From the NCBI RefSeq assembly GCF_026619415.1, contig NZ_JAOVZR010000001.1, forward strand, positions 2,108,001 to 2,172,000: DNA of 64,000 nucleotides, written 5' to 3'. The first letter of the stretch is position 1. Each line of letters opens with the position of its first letter. This document shows, in pieces, positions 8,591 through 16,470 of this stretch. The stretch comes from Hoeflea algicola. Lineage in GTDB: Bacteria > Pseudomonadota > Alphaproteobacteria > Rhizobiales > Rhizobiaceae. A program made the position numbers and the translations under genes. Under the pieces are notes generated by a model, which saw only the letters and a list, made by a program, of their open reading frames with translations, had not been told where the DNA came from and did not search any database.

Positions 8591-9298
8591 TTACGGGGTT
8601 CGGATGCGCGGCTTTGTCGCGCCCGGCGTCTTGGGGCTGAGGCCTTCGAGGAACAGCGTTTCAAGATAGCGCGCCGCATCCTCGAAACGGCCTTCGGCGC
8701 CAAGATCGGGGCCGAGTACCACCTGAACCTGGACGTCGAAATCGGCGTAGTGCTGGGTGGTCGACCAGATCGAGAAGATCAGATGGCGCGGATCAACCGG
8801 GTTGATCTTGCCTTCCGCCATCCAGCCCGAAAGCACCTCGGCCTTTTCATCGACCAGCGGCTTGAGCTCGCTTACCAGAAGCTGCTTGATGCGCGGCGCG
8901 CCCTGCAAGATCTCGTTTGCAAACAGCCGGCTTTCGCGCGGAAAATCGCGCGCCATCTCCAGCTTCCGGCGGATGTAGCAACGAAGTTCCGGCATCGGAT
9001 CGCCGACTGCGTCAAGCGCCCGCAGCGGCTCCAGCCAGGTATCCAGCAGCCGCGCGATCAGCGCTTCGTACATGTCCTGCTTGCGGCGGAAATAATATAA
9101 AAGATTGGGCTTGGACATGCCCGCATGGTCGGCAATCTGGTCGATGGTGGCGCCGCGAAAGCCATGGGCCGAAAACACTTCAAGAGCGGCATCGAGGATC
9201 CGTTCCTCGTTTTCCATCTGTATGCGCGTCTTGCGCTGGGTCTCCGTCGCCCGTGCTTTCAAGTCTTGCGTCCCCTGTTCTCTCTCGCCTGCACCCAT
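8591..9298 (-). CDS. rutR: RutR-type TetR-family pyrimidine-responsive regulator
   Basis: A 235-residue regulator. The TetR helix-turn-helix spans about residues 30-75 (FRGATIDQIADHAGMSKPNL, then LYYFRRKQDMYEAL). The C-terminal domain is of the RutR/YcdC type, with blocks LDTWLEPLRALDAV, YIRRKLEMARDFPRESRLF, NEILQGAP and IFSIWSTTQHYADF that align closely with E. coli RutR as I remember it. RutR senses uracil or thymine and controls the Rut pathway in E. coli. Here it is divergent from the aminotransferase and near the Pyd genes, so it probably controls the reductive pathway. I chose ATG 9298 because GGAAG precedes it. Confidence 0.88.
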   Translation of the reverse strand: MGAGEREQGTQDLKARATETQRKTRIQMENEERILDAALEVFSAHGFRGATIDQIADHAGMSKPNLLYYFRRKQDMYEALIARLLDTWLEPLRALDAVGDPMPELRCYIRRKLEMARDFPRESRLFANEILQGAPRIKQLLVSELKPLVDEKAEVLSGWMAEGKINPVDPRHLIFSIWSTTQHYADFDVQVQVVLGPDLGAEGRFEDAARYLETLFLEGLSPKTPGATKPRIRTP

Positions 9299-9338
9299 CC
9301 ATGACTTCCAAACTGGCGCGAACAACGCCGAATTGGCC

Positions 9339-9383
9339 TTGACCGAATGGTTGGCGCTGTTAGAGTTTTATCAAACAGTCAAG
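9339..9383. promoter_or_regulatory. Candidate RutR operators in rutR/aminotransferase divergent promoter
   Basis: TTGACCGAATGGTTGG (9339-9354) matches about 10 of 14 defined positions of the RutR consensus as I recall it. A second element, CTTGACTGTTTGATAAAA, lies on the minus strand at 9383-9366 and nearly repeats the sequence upstream of preT (1513-1530). Both lie between the divergent rutR and aminotransferase start codons. Binding has not been tested. Confidence 0.5.
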
Positions 9384-9478
9384 AAATTCGTATCACAGCT
9401 TGGCTTCCAAGACCAAGCCTTCGAATTGCCTATTGATTGATCGATCGGGAACCCTATGCGTCAGGAGGCGCCTCAGCC

Positions 9479-10807
9479 ATGTCCAACCGGCTCAACACCA
9501 CCCCAAACGATCTTCGCGCGTTCTGGATGCCGTTTACCGCCAACCGCCAGTTCAAGCAGAACCCGCGCATGATGGTCGCAGCCAAGGACATGCATTTCAC
9601 CTCCTCTGACGGACGCCAGATCCTCGACGGCACCGCCGGCCTGTGGTGCGTCAATGCCGGCCACTGCCGCCCGAAGATCACCGAAGCAATCCGCCAGCAG
9701 GCAGGCGAACTTGATTATGCGCCGGCGTTCCAGATGGGGCACCCGAAGGCATTCGAACTAGCCAACCGGCTGGTCGACATCGCGCCTGAAGGCATGAACC
9801 ATGTGCTGTTTACCAATTCCGGCTCGGAATCGGTGGAAACGGCGCTTAAGGTGGCGCTGGCCTATCACCGCACCAAGGGCGAAGGCGCCCGCAGCCGCTT
9901 GATCGGTCGTGAACGCGGCTACCACGGCGTCAATTTCGGCGGCATCTCGGTTGGCGGCATCGTCTCCAACCGCAAGATGTTCGGCACGCTGCTCACCGGC
10001 GTCGATCACATGCCGCACACCCACCTGCCGGGCCAGAATGCCTTTACCAAGGGTCAGCCCGAACATGGTGGCGACATCGCTTCCGAATTGGAACGCATCG
10101 TCACGCTGCATGACGCTTCCACTATTGCTGCCGTCATCGTCGAACCGGTAGCAGGCTCCACCGGCGTGTTGATCCCGCCAGTCGGATACCTCAAGAAGCT
10201 GCGCGAGATCTGCACCAAGCACGGCATCCTGCTGATTTTCGATGAAGTTATCACCGGTTTCGGCCGCCTCGGCTCACCGTTTGCAGCCCAGCATTACGAT
10301 GTCATGCCCGACATCATCACCACCGCCAAGGGATTGACCAACGGTGTCATCCCGATGGGCGCGGTGTTCGTGACCTCGGAAATCCACGATGCCTTCATGC
10401 AGGGCCCCGAGCACATGATCGAGTTCATGCACGGCTACACCTATTCGGGCAACCCGATTGCCTCGGCCGCGGCACTGGCCACGCTCGACACCTACAAGGA
10501 AGAAGGGCTGCTCACCCGCGCCGCCGAGATCGCGCCCTACTGGGAAGAGCAGCTGCATTCATTGAGAGATTGCCCGCATGTCATCGATATCCGCAACACC
10601 GGCCTGATCGGCGCCATCGAACTTGAACCGATTGCCGGCGAGCCGACAAAACGCGCCTTCAGCGCCTTCCTCAAGGCCTATGAAGACGGTTTGCTGATCC
10701 GTACCACCGGTGACATCATCGCGCTGTCGCCGCCGTTGATCATCTCCAAGGACCAGATTGATGAGCTGTTCGACAAGCTGCGCAAAGTGCTCGAAGGGAT
10801 CGACTGA
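9479..10807 (+). CDS. Class III omega-aminotransferase, probable beta-alanine:pyruvate transaminase
   Basis: A 442-residue PLP enzyme of aminotransferase class III. Signature parts are the phosphate-binding NSGSESVETALK, the ERGYHGVNFGG block, DEVITGFGR with the PLP-contacting Asp, and TTAKGLTNG with the Schiff-base lysine at about 284. The Trp-containing start (FWMPFTANRQFK) resembles beta-alanine:pyruvate transaminases. In the Pyd pathway it would turn beta-alanine or 3-aminoisobutyrate into the semialdehyde. A CAGGAGG site precedes the ATG at 9479. Candidate RutR operators lie upstream. The amino-acid specificity is inferred from context. Confidence 0.87.
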   Translation: MSNRLNTTPNDLRAFWMPFTANRQFKQNPRMMVAAKDMHFTSSDGRQILDGTAGLWCVNAGHCRPKITEAIRQQAGELDYAPAFQMGHPKAFELANRLVDIAPEGMNHVLFTNSGSESVETALKVALAYHRTKGEGARSRLIGRERGYHGVNFGGISVGGIVSNRKMFGTLLTGVDHMPHTHLPGQNAFTKGQPEHGGDIASELERIVTLHDASTIAAVIVEPVAGSTGVLIPPVGYLKKLREICTKHGILLIFDEVITGFGRLGSPFAAQHYDVMPDIITTAKGLTNGVIPMGAVFVTSEIHDAFMQGPEHMIEFMHGYTYSGNPIASAAALATLDTYKEEGLLTRAAEIAPYWEEQLHSLRDCPHVIDIRNTGLIGAIELEPIAGEPTKRAFSAFLKAYEDGLLIRTTGDIIALSPPLIISKDQIDELFDKLRKVLEGID

Positions 10808-10809
10808 CC

Positions 10810-10938
10810 ATGCAGATCATCGGGAATGCATTTGGCGGCCAGCAGGAAGGCGTACGATTCTGCACAGGGCTGGCAACCATTGCTTCGCTCGCGCCCAACG
10901 GCATCAAGACCGGCGCCGTGTTCAGCTTTCCGAACTAG
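10810..10938 (+). CDS. Small ORF of 42 codons, possible gene remnant
   Basis: An ATG 2 bp after the aminotransferase stop opens a 42-residue frame that begins MQIIGNAFGG and ends SFPN. It contains a Gly/Ala-rich hydrophobic middle and one cysteine. It has no strong ribosome site of its own but could be translated by coupling. I do not recognise it. It may be the truncated 5' end of a lost gene, a short real peptide, or chance. A GC-rich hairpin follows its stop. Confidence 0.25.
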   Translation: MQIIGNAFGGQQEGVRFCTGLATIASLAPNGIKTGAVFSFPN

Positions 10939-10951
10939 AGATGCGCCCATG

Positions 10952-10977
10952 GCGGCCCCGACGGGAACCGGGGCCGC
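10952..10977 (+). other. Intercistronic hairpin before the beta-ureidopropionase gene
   Basis: A perfect inverted repeat GCGGCCCC / GGGGCCGC (8 bp, 10-nt loop) lies 32 bp upstream of the next start codon. There is no T-run, so an RNA-processing or stability element, or a partial attenuator, is more likely than a full terminator. Confidence 0.55.
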
Positions 10978-11009
10978 ACGACAGACAAAACTGATTGAAG
11001 GAGACGATC

Positions 11010-12260
11010 ATGTCCGTACCCGCCGCAAACCTCAGGATCAACGCCGACCGGCTGTGGGATTCGCTCATGGACATGGCCAAGATCGGCCCCGGTATCGCCG
11101 GCGGCAACAACCGCCAGACGTTGACTGACGAGGATGGCGAGGGACGCAAGTTGTTTCAGCGCTGGTGCGAGCAGGCCGACCTGACCATGGCCGTCGACAC
11201 CATGGGCAACATGTTCATGACCCGTCCCGGAACCGATCCGGATGCACTGCCGGTTTATGTGGGCAGCCACCTCGACACCCAGCCCACCGGCGGCAAGTAT
11301 GACGGCGTACTCGGCGTGCTCGGCGGCCTGGAACTGGTTCGCACGCTCAATGATCTCGACATCAAGACCCGGCACCCGATCGTGGTGGTCAACTGGACCA
11401 ACGAGGAAGGCACACGCTTTGCCCCGGCAATGCTGGCGTCCGGTGTTTTCGCCGGCGTGATCGAACAGGACTGGGCCTACGACCGGACCGACGCCAAGGG
11501 CAAGCGCTTTGGCGACGAGCTCGAGCGCATCGGCTGGAAGGGCGACGAGGAAGTCGGTGCCCGCAAGATGCATGCGTTTTTCGAGCTGCACATCGAGCAA
11601 GGGCCGATTCTCGAGGCCCAGAAAAAGGATATTGGCGTGGTTACCCACGGCCAGGGGCTGCGCTGGATCCAGTGCACGGTCACCGGCAAGGAAAGCCACA
11701 CCGGCTCGACCCCTATGCCGATGCGCAAGAATGCCGGCCGCGGGCTCGCCCAGATCACCGAACTGGTGCACACGATCGCCATGGACAACGCCCCCAACGC
11801 GGTGGGCGCCATCGGCCACATTGATGTCTATCCCAATTCGCGCAACATCATCCCCGGCAAGGTGGTCTTTACCGTCGATTTCCGCAGCCATGAACTCGAC
11901 CGCATGAACGGCATGGTCGACCGCTTGATGGCCGAAGCGCCGAAACTTTGCGAAGCGATTGGCGTCGGTTTCGAGGCTGAAATCGTCGGCCAGTTCGATC
12001 CGCCGGAATTCGACCACAACTGCGTCAAGGCCGTGCGCGACGCCGCCGAACGGCTTGGCTATTCGCACATGGATATCATTTCCGGCGCCGGCCACGACGC
12101 CTGCTGGGTCAACCGCGTGGCGCCAACGGCCATGGTGATGTGCCCTTGCGTCGACGGGCTGTCGCACAATGAGGCCGAGGACATTTCCAAGGAATGGGCC
12201 GCCGCCGGCGTCGACGTACTGATGCATGCAGTGGTCGAAACCGCCGAGGTGGTGGAGTGA
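11010..12260 (+). CDS. Zn-dependent amidohydrolase, probable beta-ureidopropionase (N-carbamoyl amidase)
   Basis: A 416-residue M20-family hydantoinase/carbamoylase enzyme. Metal ligands are visible in GSHLDTQ (His87), KYDGVLG (Asp98) and NEEGTRF (Glu132/133). The family blocks HIEQGPILE, GKESHTGSTPMPMR, DFRSHELD and SGAGHDACW follow in order. In this cluster it would hydrolyse N-carbamoyl-beta-alanine (or the isobutyrate analogue) to the beta-amino acid, CO2 and ammonia, the third Pyd step. A GAAGGAGA ribosome site supports ATG 11010. It cannot be distinguished from an N-carbamoyl-L-amino-acid hydrolase by motif alone; context favours the Pyd role. Confidence 0.88.
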   Translation: MSVPAANLRINADRLWDSLMDMAKIGPGIAGGNNRQTLTDEDGEGRKLFQRWCEQADLTMAVDTMGNMFMTRPGTDPDALPVYVGSHLDTQPTGGKYDGVLGVLGGLELVRTLNDLDIKTRHPIVVVNWTNEEGTRFAPAMLASGVFAGVIEQDWAYDRTDAKGKRFGDELERIGWKGDEEVGARKMHAFFELHIEQGPILEAQKKDIGVVTHGQGLRWIQCTVTGKESHTGSTPMPMRKNAGRGLAQITELVHTIAMDNAPNAVGAIGHIDVYPNSRNIIPGKVVFTVDFRSHELDRMNGMVDRLMAEAPKLCEAIGVGFEAEIVGQFDPPEFDHNCVKAVRDAAERLGYSHMDIISGAGHDACWVNRVAPTAMVMCPCVDGLSHNEAEDISKEWAAAGVDVLMHAVVETAEVVE

Positions 12261-12266
12261 CATTTT

Positions 12267-12296
12267 GCTGTGCCAAGCATTCCAGTGAGGCACAGC
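12267..12296 (+). other. Intercistronic hairpin between the carbamoyl amidase and aldolase genes
   Basis: An inverted repeat GCTGTGCC / GGCACAGC (8 bp, 14-nt loop) begins 6 bp after the upstream stop codon. It has no downstream T-run. It may stabilise the 3' end of the upstream message segment. Confidence 0.5.
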
Positions 12297-12324
12297 CTGG
12301 CAGATTGATCGAGAGGTTGACGTG

Positions 12325-13086
12325 ATGAACAACCCGGTAAACGTAATTCCGCTGGATCGCGGTGACGAGAGCCAGTTGCGCGTCGACCTCGCCGCGGCCC
12401 TCAGGCTCGCGGCCCATTTCGAGTGGCACGAGGGCGTTGCCAATCATTTCTCCGCCGCGGTTTCGGCCGATGGCAAGAAATTCCTGATCAATCCGCGCTG
12501 GAAGCATTTTTCCCGCGCCCGGGCCAGTCAGTTGCTGCTGGTCGATGCCGACGACAGCGAGACCATGAACCGGCCCGACGCGCCCGATCCTTCGGCCTGG
12601 TCGATCCATTCAGCCATTCACCGCCGAGTGCCGCATGCCCGTGTGGCGCTGCATCTGCACCCGCCTTACGCAACTACGCTCGCGACACTGAAAGATCCCT
12701 CGATCAAGCCGCTCGATCAGGTCACTGCACGGTTCTTCAACCGGCTGGCCATCGACATGGAGTTTGGCGGCATCGCCAGCGAGGAAGCCGAGGGCGAGCG
12801 CATTGCCGCCTCGATCGGCAATCATTCCAGCGTCATGATGGCCAATCACGGCGTTACCACGGTTGCCCCCACGGTGGCCGAAGCCTTTGACGCCATGTAC
12901 CATCTCGAGCGCGCCGCGCGGACCATGGTGCTGGCCTACTCCACCGGCCAGCCCCTCAATGTGATGAGTGACGAGATGGCCGAATCAGTTGCCCGCGAAT
13001 GGGACACCTACAAGGACGCCGAGTTTTCCCATTTCGAGGAAATGAAACAGGTTCTGGACGAGGAGAACCCCGGCTACGCCGACTGA
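12325..13086 (+). CDS. Class II aldolase/adducin-family protein in the Pyd operon
   Basis: A 253-residue protein of the class II aldolase/adducin fold. Zinc-ligand histidines are visible in ALHLHPPYA (HxH, about 107-109) with a further His in MMANHGVTT. The acidic catalytic position often seen as Glu in true aldolases is less clear. The N-terminal block HFEWHEGVANHFSAAV is typical of the decarboxylase/epimerase-like subgroup. The ATG at 12325 has GAGAGG 8 bp upstream, and a GTG directly before it is less likely. It lies between the carbamoyl amidase and dihydropyrimidinase genes, so a pathway role is likely, but the reaction is unknown. A paralogue lies at 62275-63084. Confidence 0.82.
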   Translation: MNNPVNVIPLDRGDESQLRVDLAAALRLAAHFEWHEGVANHFSAAVSADGKKFLINPRWKHFSRARASQLLLVDADDSETMNRPDAPDPSAWSIHSAIHRRVPHARVALHLHPPYATTLATLKDPSIKPLDQVTARFFNRLAIDMEFGGIASEEAEGERIAASIGNHSSVMMANHGVTTVAPTVAEAFDAMYHLERAARTMVLAYSTGQPLNVMSDEMAESVAREWDTYKDAEFSHFEEMKQVLDEENPGYAD

Positions 13087-13163
13087 CACGCATTATCGTT
13101 TGAAAAGACCGCGCCAAGACGGTTTAACAACACAAGATTCGGAACAGCAAAAGGACGTGCACC

Positions 13164-14621
13164 ATGAGCACCACCGTCATCAAGAACGGCACAATTGTCA
13201 CCGCCGATCTGACCTACAAGGCAGACGTGATGATCGAGGGAGGTGTCATCACCGCCATCGGCCCCAACCTCGTCGGCGACAAGTCGCTCGACGCCACCGG
13301 CTGCTATGTCATGCCCGGCGGCATTGACCCGCATACCCATCTCGAAATGCCGTTCATGGGCACCTATTCGACCGATGATTTCGAAAGCGGCACCCGCGCA
13401 GCACTCGCCGGCGGCACCACCATGGTGATCGATTTCGCCCTGCCCGCGCCCGGTCAGTCGCTGCTTGAAGCGCTGACCATGTGGGACAACAAATCGACCC
13501 GCGCCCATTGCGATTACTCTTTCCACATGGCGATCACCTGGTGGGGCGAGCAGGTGTTCAACGAGATGGAAACGGTCGTCAAGGAAAAGGGCATCACCAC
13601 CTTCAAGCATTTCATGGCCTACAAGGGTGCGCTGATGGTGGATGACGACGAGATGTATTCCTCTTTCAGCCGCGTTGGCGAACTCGGCGGCATCGCCATG
13701 GTTCATGCCGAAAACGGCGACGTGGTGGCACAACTGCAGCAAAAGCTTCTGGCCGAAGGCAACAACGGCCCTGAGGCCCACGCCTATTCCCGTCCGGCCG
13801 AAGTCGAGGGTGAAGCCACCAACCGCGCCATCATGATCGCCGACATGGCGGGCACCCCGCTTTATGTGGTGCACACATCCTGCGAACAATCCCACGAAGC
13901 CATCCGCCGCGCCCGCCAGAAGGGCATGCGGGTGTGGGGCGAGCCGCTGATCCAGCATCTGACGCTGGACGAAAGCGAATACGCCAATCCCGATTGGGAC
14001 CATGCCGCACGCCGGGTGATGAGCCCTCCGTTCCGCAACAAAATGCATCAGGATTCGCTCTGGGCCGGACTGTCGGCAGGATCGTTGCAGGTGGTCGCCA
14101 CCGACCATTGCGCCTTCTCCACCGAGCAGAAGCGCTATGGCGTCGGTGATTTCACAAAAATCCCCAACGGCACCGGTGGACTTGAAGACCGCATGCCGAT
14201 GCTCTGGACCTATGGCGTTGCCACCGGCCGGCTGACCATGAACGAGTTCGTCGCCGTCACCTCGACCAACATCGCCAAGATCCTCAACACCTACCCGAAA
14301 AAGGGTGCGGTGCTGGTTGGCGCCGATGCCGATCTGGTGGTCTGGGATCCGGAAAAGTCCAAGACCATTTCGGCCAAGACACAGCAGTCGGCGATCGATT
14401 ACAACGTCTTTGAAGGCAAGCAGGTCAAGGGCCTGCCGCGTTACACCCTGACTCGCGGTCGCGTCGCCATTGACGATGGCGAAGTCAAGCCGCAGGAAGG
14501 CCACGGCGAATTCGTCGCCCGTAAGCCGGTTACCGCCACCAACAAGGCGCTGTCGACCTGGAAGGAAGTCTCCTCGCCGCGCAAGGTCGAACGCAAAGGC
14601 ATCCCTGCAACCGGGGTGTAA
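13164..14621 (+). CDS. hydA: Dihydropyrimidinase (D-hydantoinase family)
   Basis: A 485-residue amidohydrolase that opens dihydrouracil/dihydrothymine to N-carbamoyl-beta-amino acids, the second Pyd step. The binuclear zinc site is visible: DPHTH (His57 and His59), the carboxylated lysine in FMAYK (about Lys154), His in MVHAEN, His in YVVHTS, and Asp in ATDHCAF. The terminal NTYPKKGAVLVGADADLVVWD block is typical of the family. The ATG at 13164 follows AAAAGGACG. Length and motif order fit full-length dihydropyrimidinases. Confidence 0.94.
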   Translation: MSTTVIKNGTIVTADLTYKADVMIEGGVITAIGPNLVGDKSLDATGCYVMPGGIDPHTHLEMPFMGTYSTDDFESGTRAALAGGTTMVIDFALPAPGQSLLEALTMWDNKSTRAHCDYSFHMAITWWGEQVFNEMETVVKEKGITTFKHFMAYKGALMVDDDEMYSSFSRVGELGGIAMVHAENGDVVAQLQQKLLAEGNNGPEAHAYSRPAEVEGEATNRAIMIADMAGTPLYVVHTSCEQSHEAIRRARQKGMRVWGEPLIQHLTLDESEYANPDWDHAARRVMSPPFRNKMHQDSLWAGLSAGSLQVVATDHCAFSTEQKRYGVGDFTKIPNGTGGLEDRMPMLWTYGVATGRLTMNEFVAVTSTNIAKILNTYPKKGAVLVGADADLVVWDPEKSKTISAKTQQSAIDYNVFEGKQVKGLPRYTLTRGRVAIDDGEVKPQEGHGEFVARKPVTATNKALSTWKEVSSPRKVERKGIPATGV

Positions 14622-14633
14622 TGGCACGGAACT

Positions 14634-14656
14634 TGCTCGGTTTTCAGGACCGAGCA
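14634..14656 (+). other. Hairpin between dihydropyrimidinase and ABC transporter genes
   Basis: An inverted repeat TGCTCGG / CCGAGCA with a 9-nt loop extends to about 10 bp if a wobble pair is allowed. It lies 12 bp after the hydA stop and has no strong T-run. It could set different expression levels for the enzymes and the transporter. Confidence 0.5.
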
Positions 14657-14693
14657 GGTTCAGGCTGACAAAACAAAAAGACTGGGGAACACA

Positions 14694-14723
14694 ATGAAAC
14701 AAAAAGCAGCAACTGATGAATGA
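14694..14723 (+). CDS. Possible 9-residue leader peptide overlapping the ABC ATPase start
   Basis: ATG 14694 has a good GGGGA ribosome site 7-8 bp upstream, encodes MKQKAATDE, and stops at TGA 14721-14723. The ATPase ATG at 14716 lies within its last codons and lacks a clear site of its own. Translational coupling is therefore plausible. It may also be an accidental short frame. Confidence 0.3.
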   Translation: MKQKAATDE

Positions 14724-15498
14724 AACGGTCATTACTGCCCAAAATCTGGACCTAACCTTCCAGACCAATGACGGGCCTGTGCACGCGCTCAAGGACATCA
14801 CCTTCGACATCGCCGAGGGCGAATTCGTCTCGTTGATCGGCCCGTCGGGCTGCGGCAAGACCACGCTGCTCAGGGTCATTGCCGATCTCGAGCAGCCCAC
14901 CGGCGGCACGGTGACCGTCAATGGCATGACCCCCGAAGAAGCGCGGCTGGCGCGGGCCTATGGCTATGTGTTCCAGCAGGCGGCGCTGTTTCCTTGGCGC
15001 ACCATCAAGGACAACATCGCACTGCCGCTGGAAGTGATGGGGCTCGACAGGGCCACCCGTGACGCCCGCATTGCCGCCAATATGGAACTGGTCAACCTGA
15101 CCGGGTTTGAACAGAAATTCCCCTGGCAGCTCTCCGGCGGCATGCAGCAGCGCGCCTCGATCGCCCGGGCGCTCGCCGTCGAACCGCATATGCTTTTGAT
15201 GGATGAGCCGTTCGGTGCGCTTGACGAGATCGTCCGCGACCATCTCAACGAACAGCTTCTCAAGCTCTGGGCCAAGACCAAGAAAACTGTTGTGTTTGTC
15301 ACCCACTCGATTCCCGAGGCCGTGTTCCTGTCGACCAAGATCGTGGTGATGAGCCCGCGCCCGGGCCGGATTCACGAAATCATCGATTGCAATCTCGGCG
15401 ATGACCGGCCGCTCGATATCCGCGAAACGCCGGAATTTTTGGAAATCGCCCATCGGGTCCGCGAAGGCCTGCGCGCGGGGCACAGCTATGATGAGTAG
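14716..15498 (+). CDS. ABC transporter ATP-binding protein (NitT/TauT/SsuB class)
   Basis: A 260-residue ATPase. Walker A is GPSGCGKTT (about 42-50), the Q-loop is YVFQQAAL, the signature is LSGGMQQR, Walker B is LLMDEPFGALD, and the H-loop is VTHSIPEAV. This class energises importers for nitrate, sulfonates, thiamine precursors and pyrimidines. With the two downstream permeases and the NMT1-type binding protein it forms a complete importer. Its place after dihydropyrimidinase suggests uptake of uracil/thymine or a related base. It lacks a strong ribosome site and may be coupled to a short leader frame. Confidence 0.92.
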   Translation: MNETVITAQNLDLTFQTNDGPVHALKDITFDIAEGEFVSLIGPSGCGKTTLLRVIADLEQPTGGTVTVNGMTPEEARLARAYGYVFQQAALFPWRTIKDNIALPLEVMGLDRATRDARIAANMELVNLTGFEQKFPWQLSGGMQQRASIARALAVEPHMLLMDEPFGALDEIVRDHLNEQLLKLWAKTKKTVVFVTHSIPEAVFLSTKIVVMSPRPGRIHEIIDCNLGDDRPLDIRETPEFLEIAHRVREGLRAGHSYDE

Positions 15499-15582
15499 TG
15501 CGCGCCAACCAATGTCGTCTGCACCTCACACCCCGTTGGCCAAAGCTTGTGACCTGCGGATGCGCTGGCCGGGAGGCGCAAC

Positions 15583-16470
15583 ATGACCGACCACAGCTTC
15601 ATCAAGCACCGATTGTTTCCGGTGGGGACGATCCTGCTCGCCATTGTTGCGATCTGGTATGCCTTCGTCGTGCCGATGAACGCGCCGTTCCAGCGCGATC
15701 TCGACCGCCGTGCAGGCGTGACCTCGACCACTGCTGAATTCCTGGTCAAGACCATGACCCAGCCGAAACCGACCCTTCCGGCGCCGCATCAGGTGGCGGC
15801 AAATCTCTGGAAGAACACGCTGATGGTCAAACCCTGGTCAAAGCGCTCTCTGATCTACCATTCATGGATCACGCTGTCGGCGACGTTGCTCGGCTTCGCC
15901 ATGGGCACCGCACTTGGCGTGGCGATCGCCATCGGCATCGTCCATATCCCGGCGCTCGACCGCTCGTTCCTGCCCTGGATCATCACCTCGCAGACGATCC
16001 CCATCATTGCGGTGGCGCCGATGATCATCGTGCTGATGTCATCGATCGGCATCACCGGGCTCTTGCCCAAGGCGCTGATCTCGACCTATCTGTCGTTTTT
16101 CCCGGTGGCCGTCGGCATGGTCAAAGGCTTGCGCTCGCCCGATGTGCTGCATCTCGACATGATGCGGACCTACTCGGCCACACCGATGCAGACCCTGTGG
16201 AAACTGCGGCTCCCGGCCTCGATGCCGTTCTTCTTCGCGTCGATGAAAGTCGCCGTTGCCGCCAGCCTGATCGGCGCCATTGTCGGTGAATTGCCGACCG
16301 GCGCGGTTGCCGGCATCGGTTCCAAACTGCTGGCCGGTTCCTATTACAGCCAGACCATCGACGTGTTCGCCGCCCTTATCGCCGGTTCGGTTGTCGCCAT
16401 ATTGCTGGTCACCGCCGTTGATGTTATCGGCCGGATTGTCAGCATTCGCATGGGAGCGAAAACCCCATGA
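15583..16470 (+). CDS. ABC transporter permease (NitT/TauT class), first subunit
   Basis: A 295-residue inner-membrane protein. One N-terminal transmembrane segment (about 14-32) is followed by a hydrophilic stretch (40-90) and a binding-protein-dependent transport domain with about five more helices. The EAA-like cytoplasmic loop reads MMRTYSATPMQTLWKLRLPASMP. The ATG follows GGGAGGCG. A 32-codon frame in the 84-bp gap (15488-15586) overlaps this start as ATGA and could couple translation from the ATPase gene. It also overlaps the next permease by 4 bp. The duplicated permease genes suggest a heterodimeric channel. Confidence 0.9.
   Translation: MTDHSFIKHRLFPVGTILLAIVAIWYAFVVPMNAPFQRDLDRRAGVTSTTAEFLVKTMTQPKPTLPAPHQVAANLWKNTLMVKPWSKRSLIYHSWITLSATLLGFAMGTALGVAIAIGIVHIPALDRSFLPWIITSQTIPIIAVAPMIIVLMSSIGITGLLPKALISTYLSFFPVAVGMVKGLRSPDVLHLDMMRTYSATPMQTLWKLRLPASMPFFFASMKVAVAASLIGAIVGELPTGAVAGIGSKLLAGSYYSQTIDVFAALIAGSVVAILLVTAVDVIGRIVSIRMGAKTP

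Noticed and set aside
10935-12443. A 502-codon minus-strand frame opposite the carbamoyl amidase
   Set aside because: It spans parts of two real genes and their gap and has shadow composition only.
13074-14927. A 617-codon minus-strand frame opposite dihydropyrimidinase
   Set aside because: It runs through three genes' antisense and has no recognisable motif or ribosome site.
15488-15586. A 32-codon frame between the ABC ATPase and permease as a real gene
   Set aside because: It looks like a chance frame whose stop overlaps the permease ATG; at most it aids translational coupling and is mentioned under the permease.
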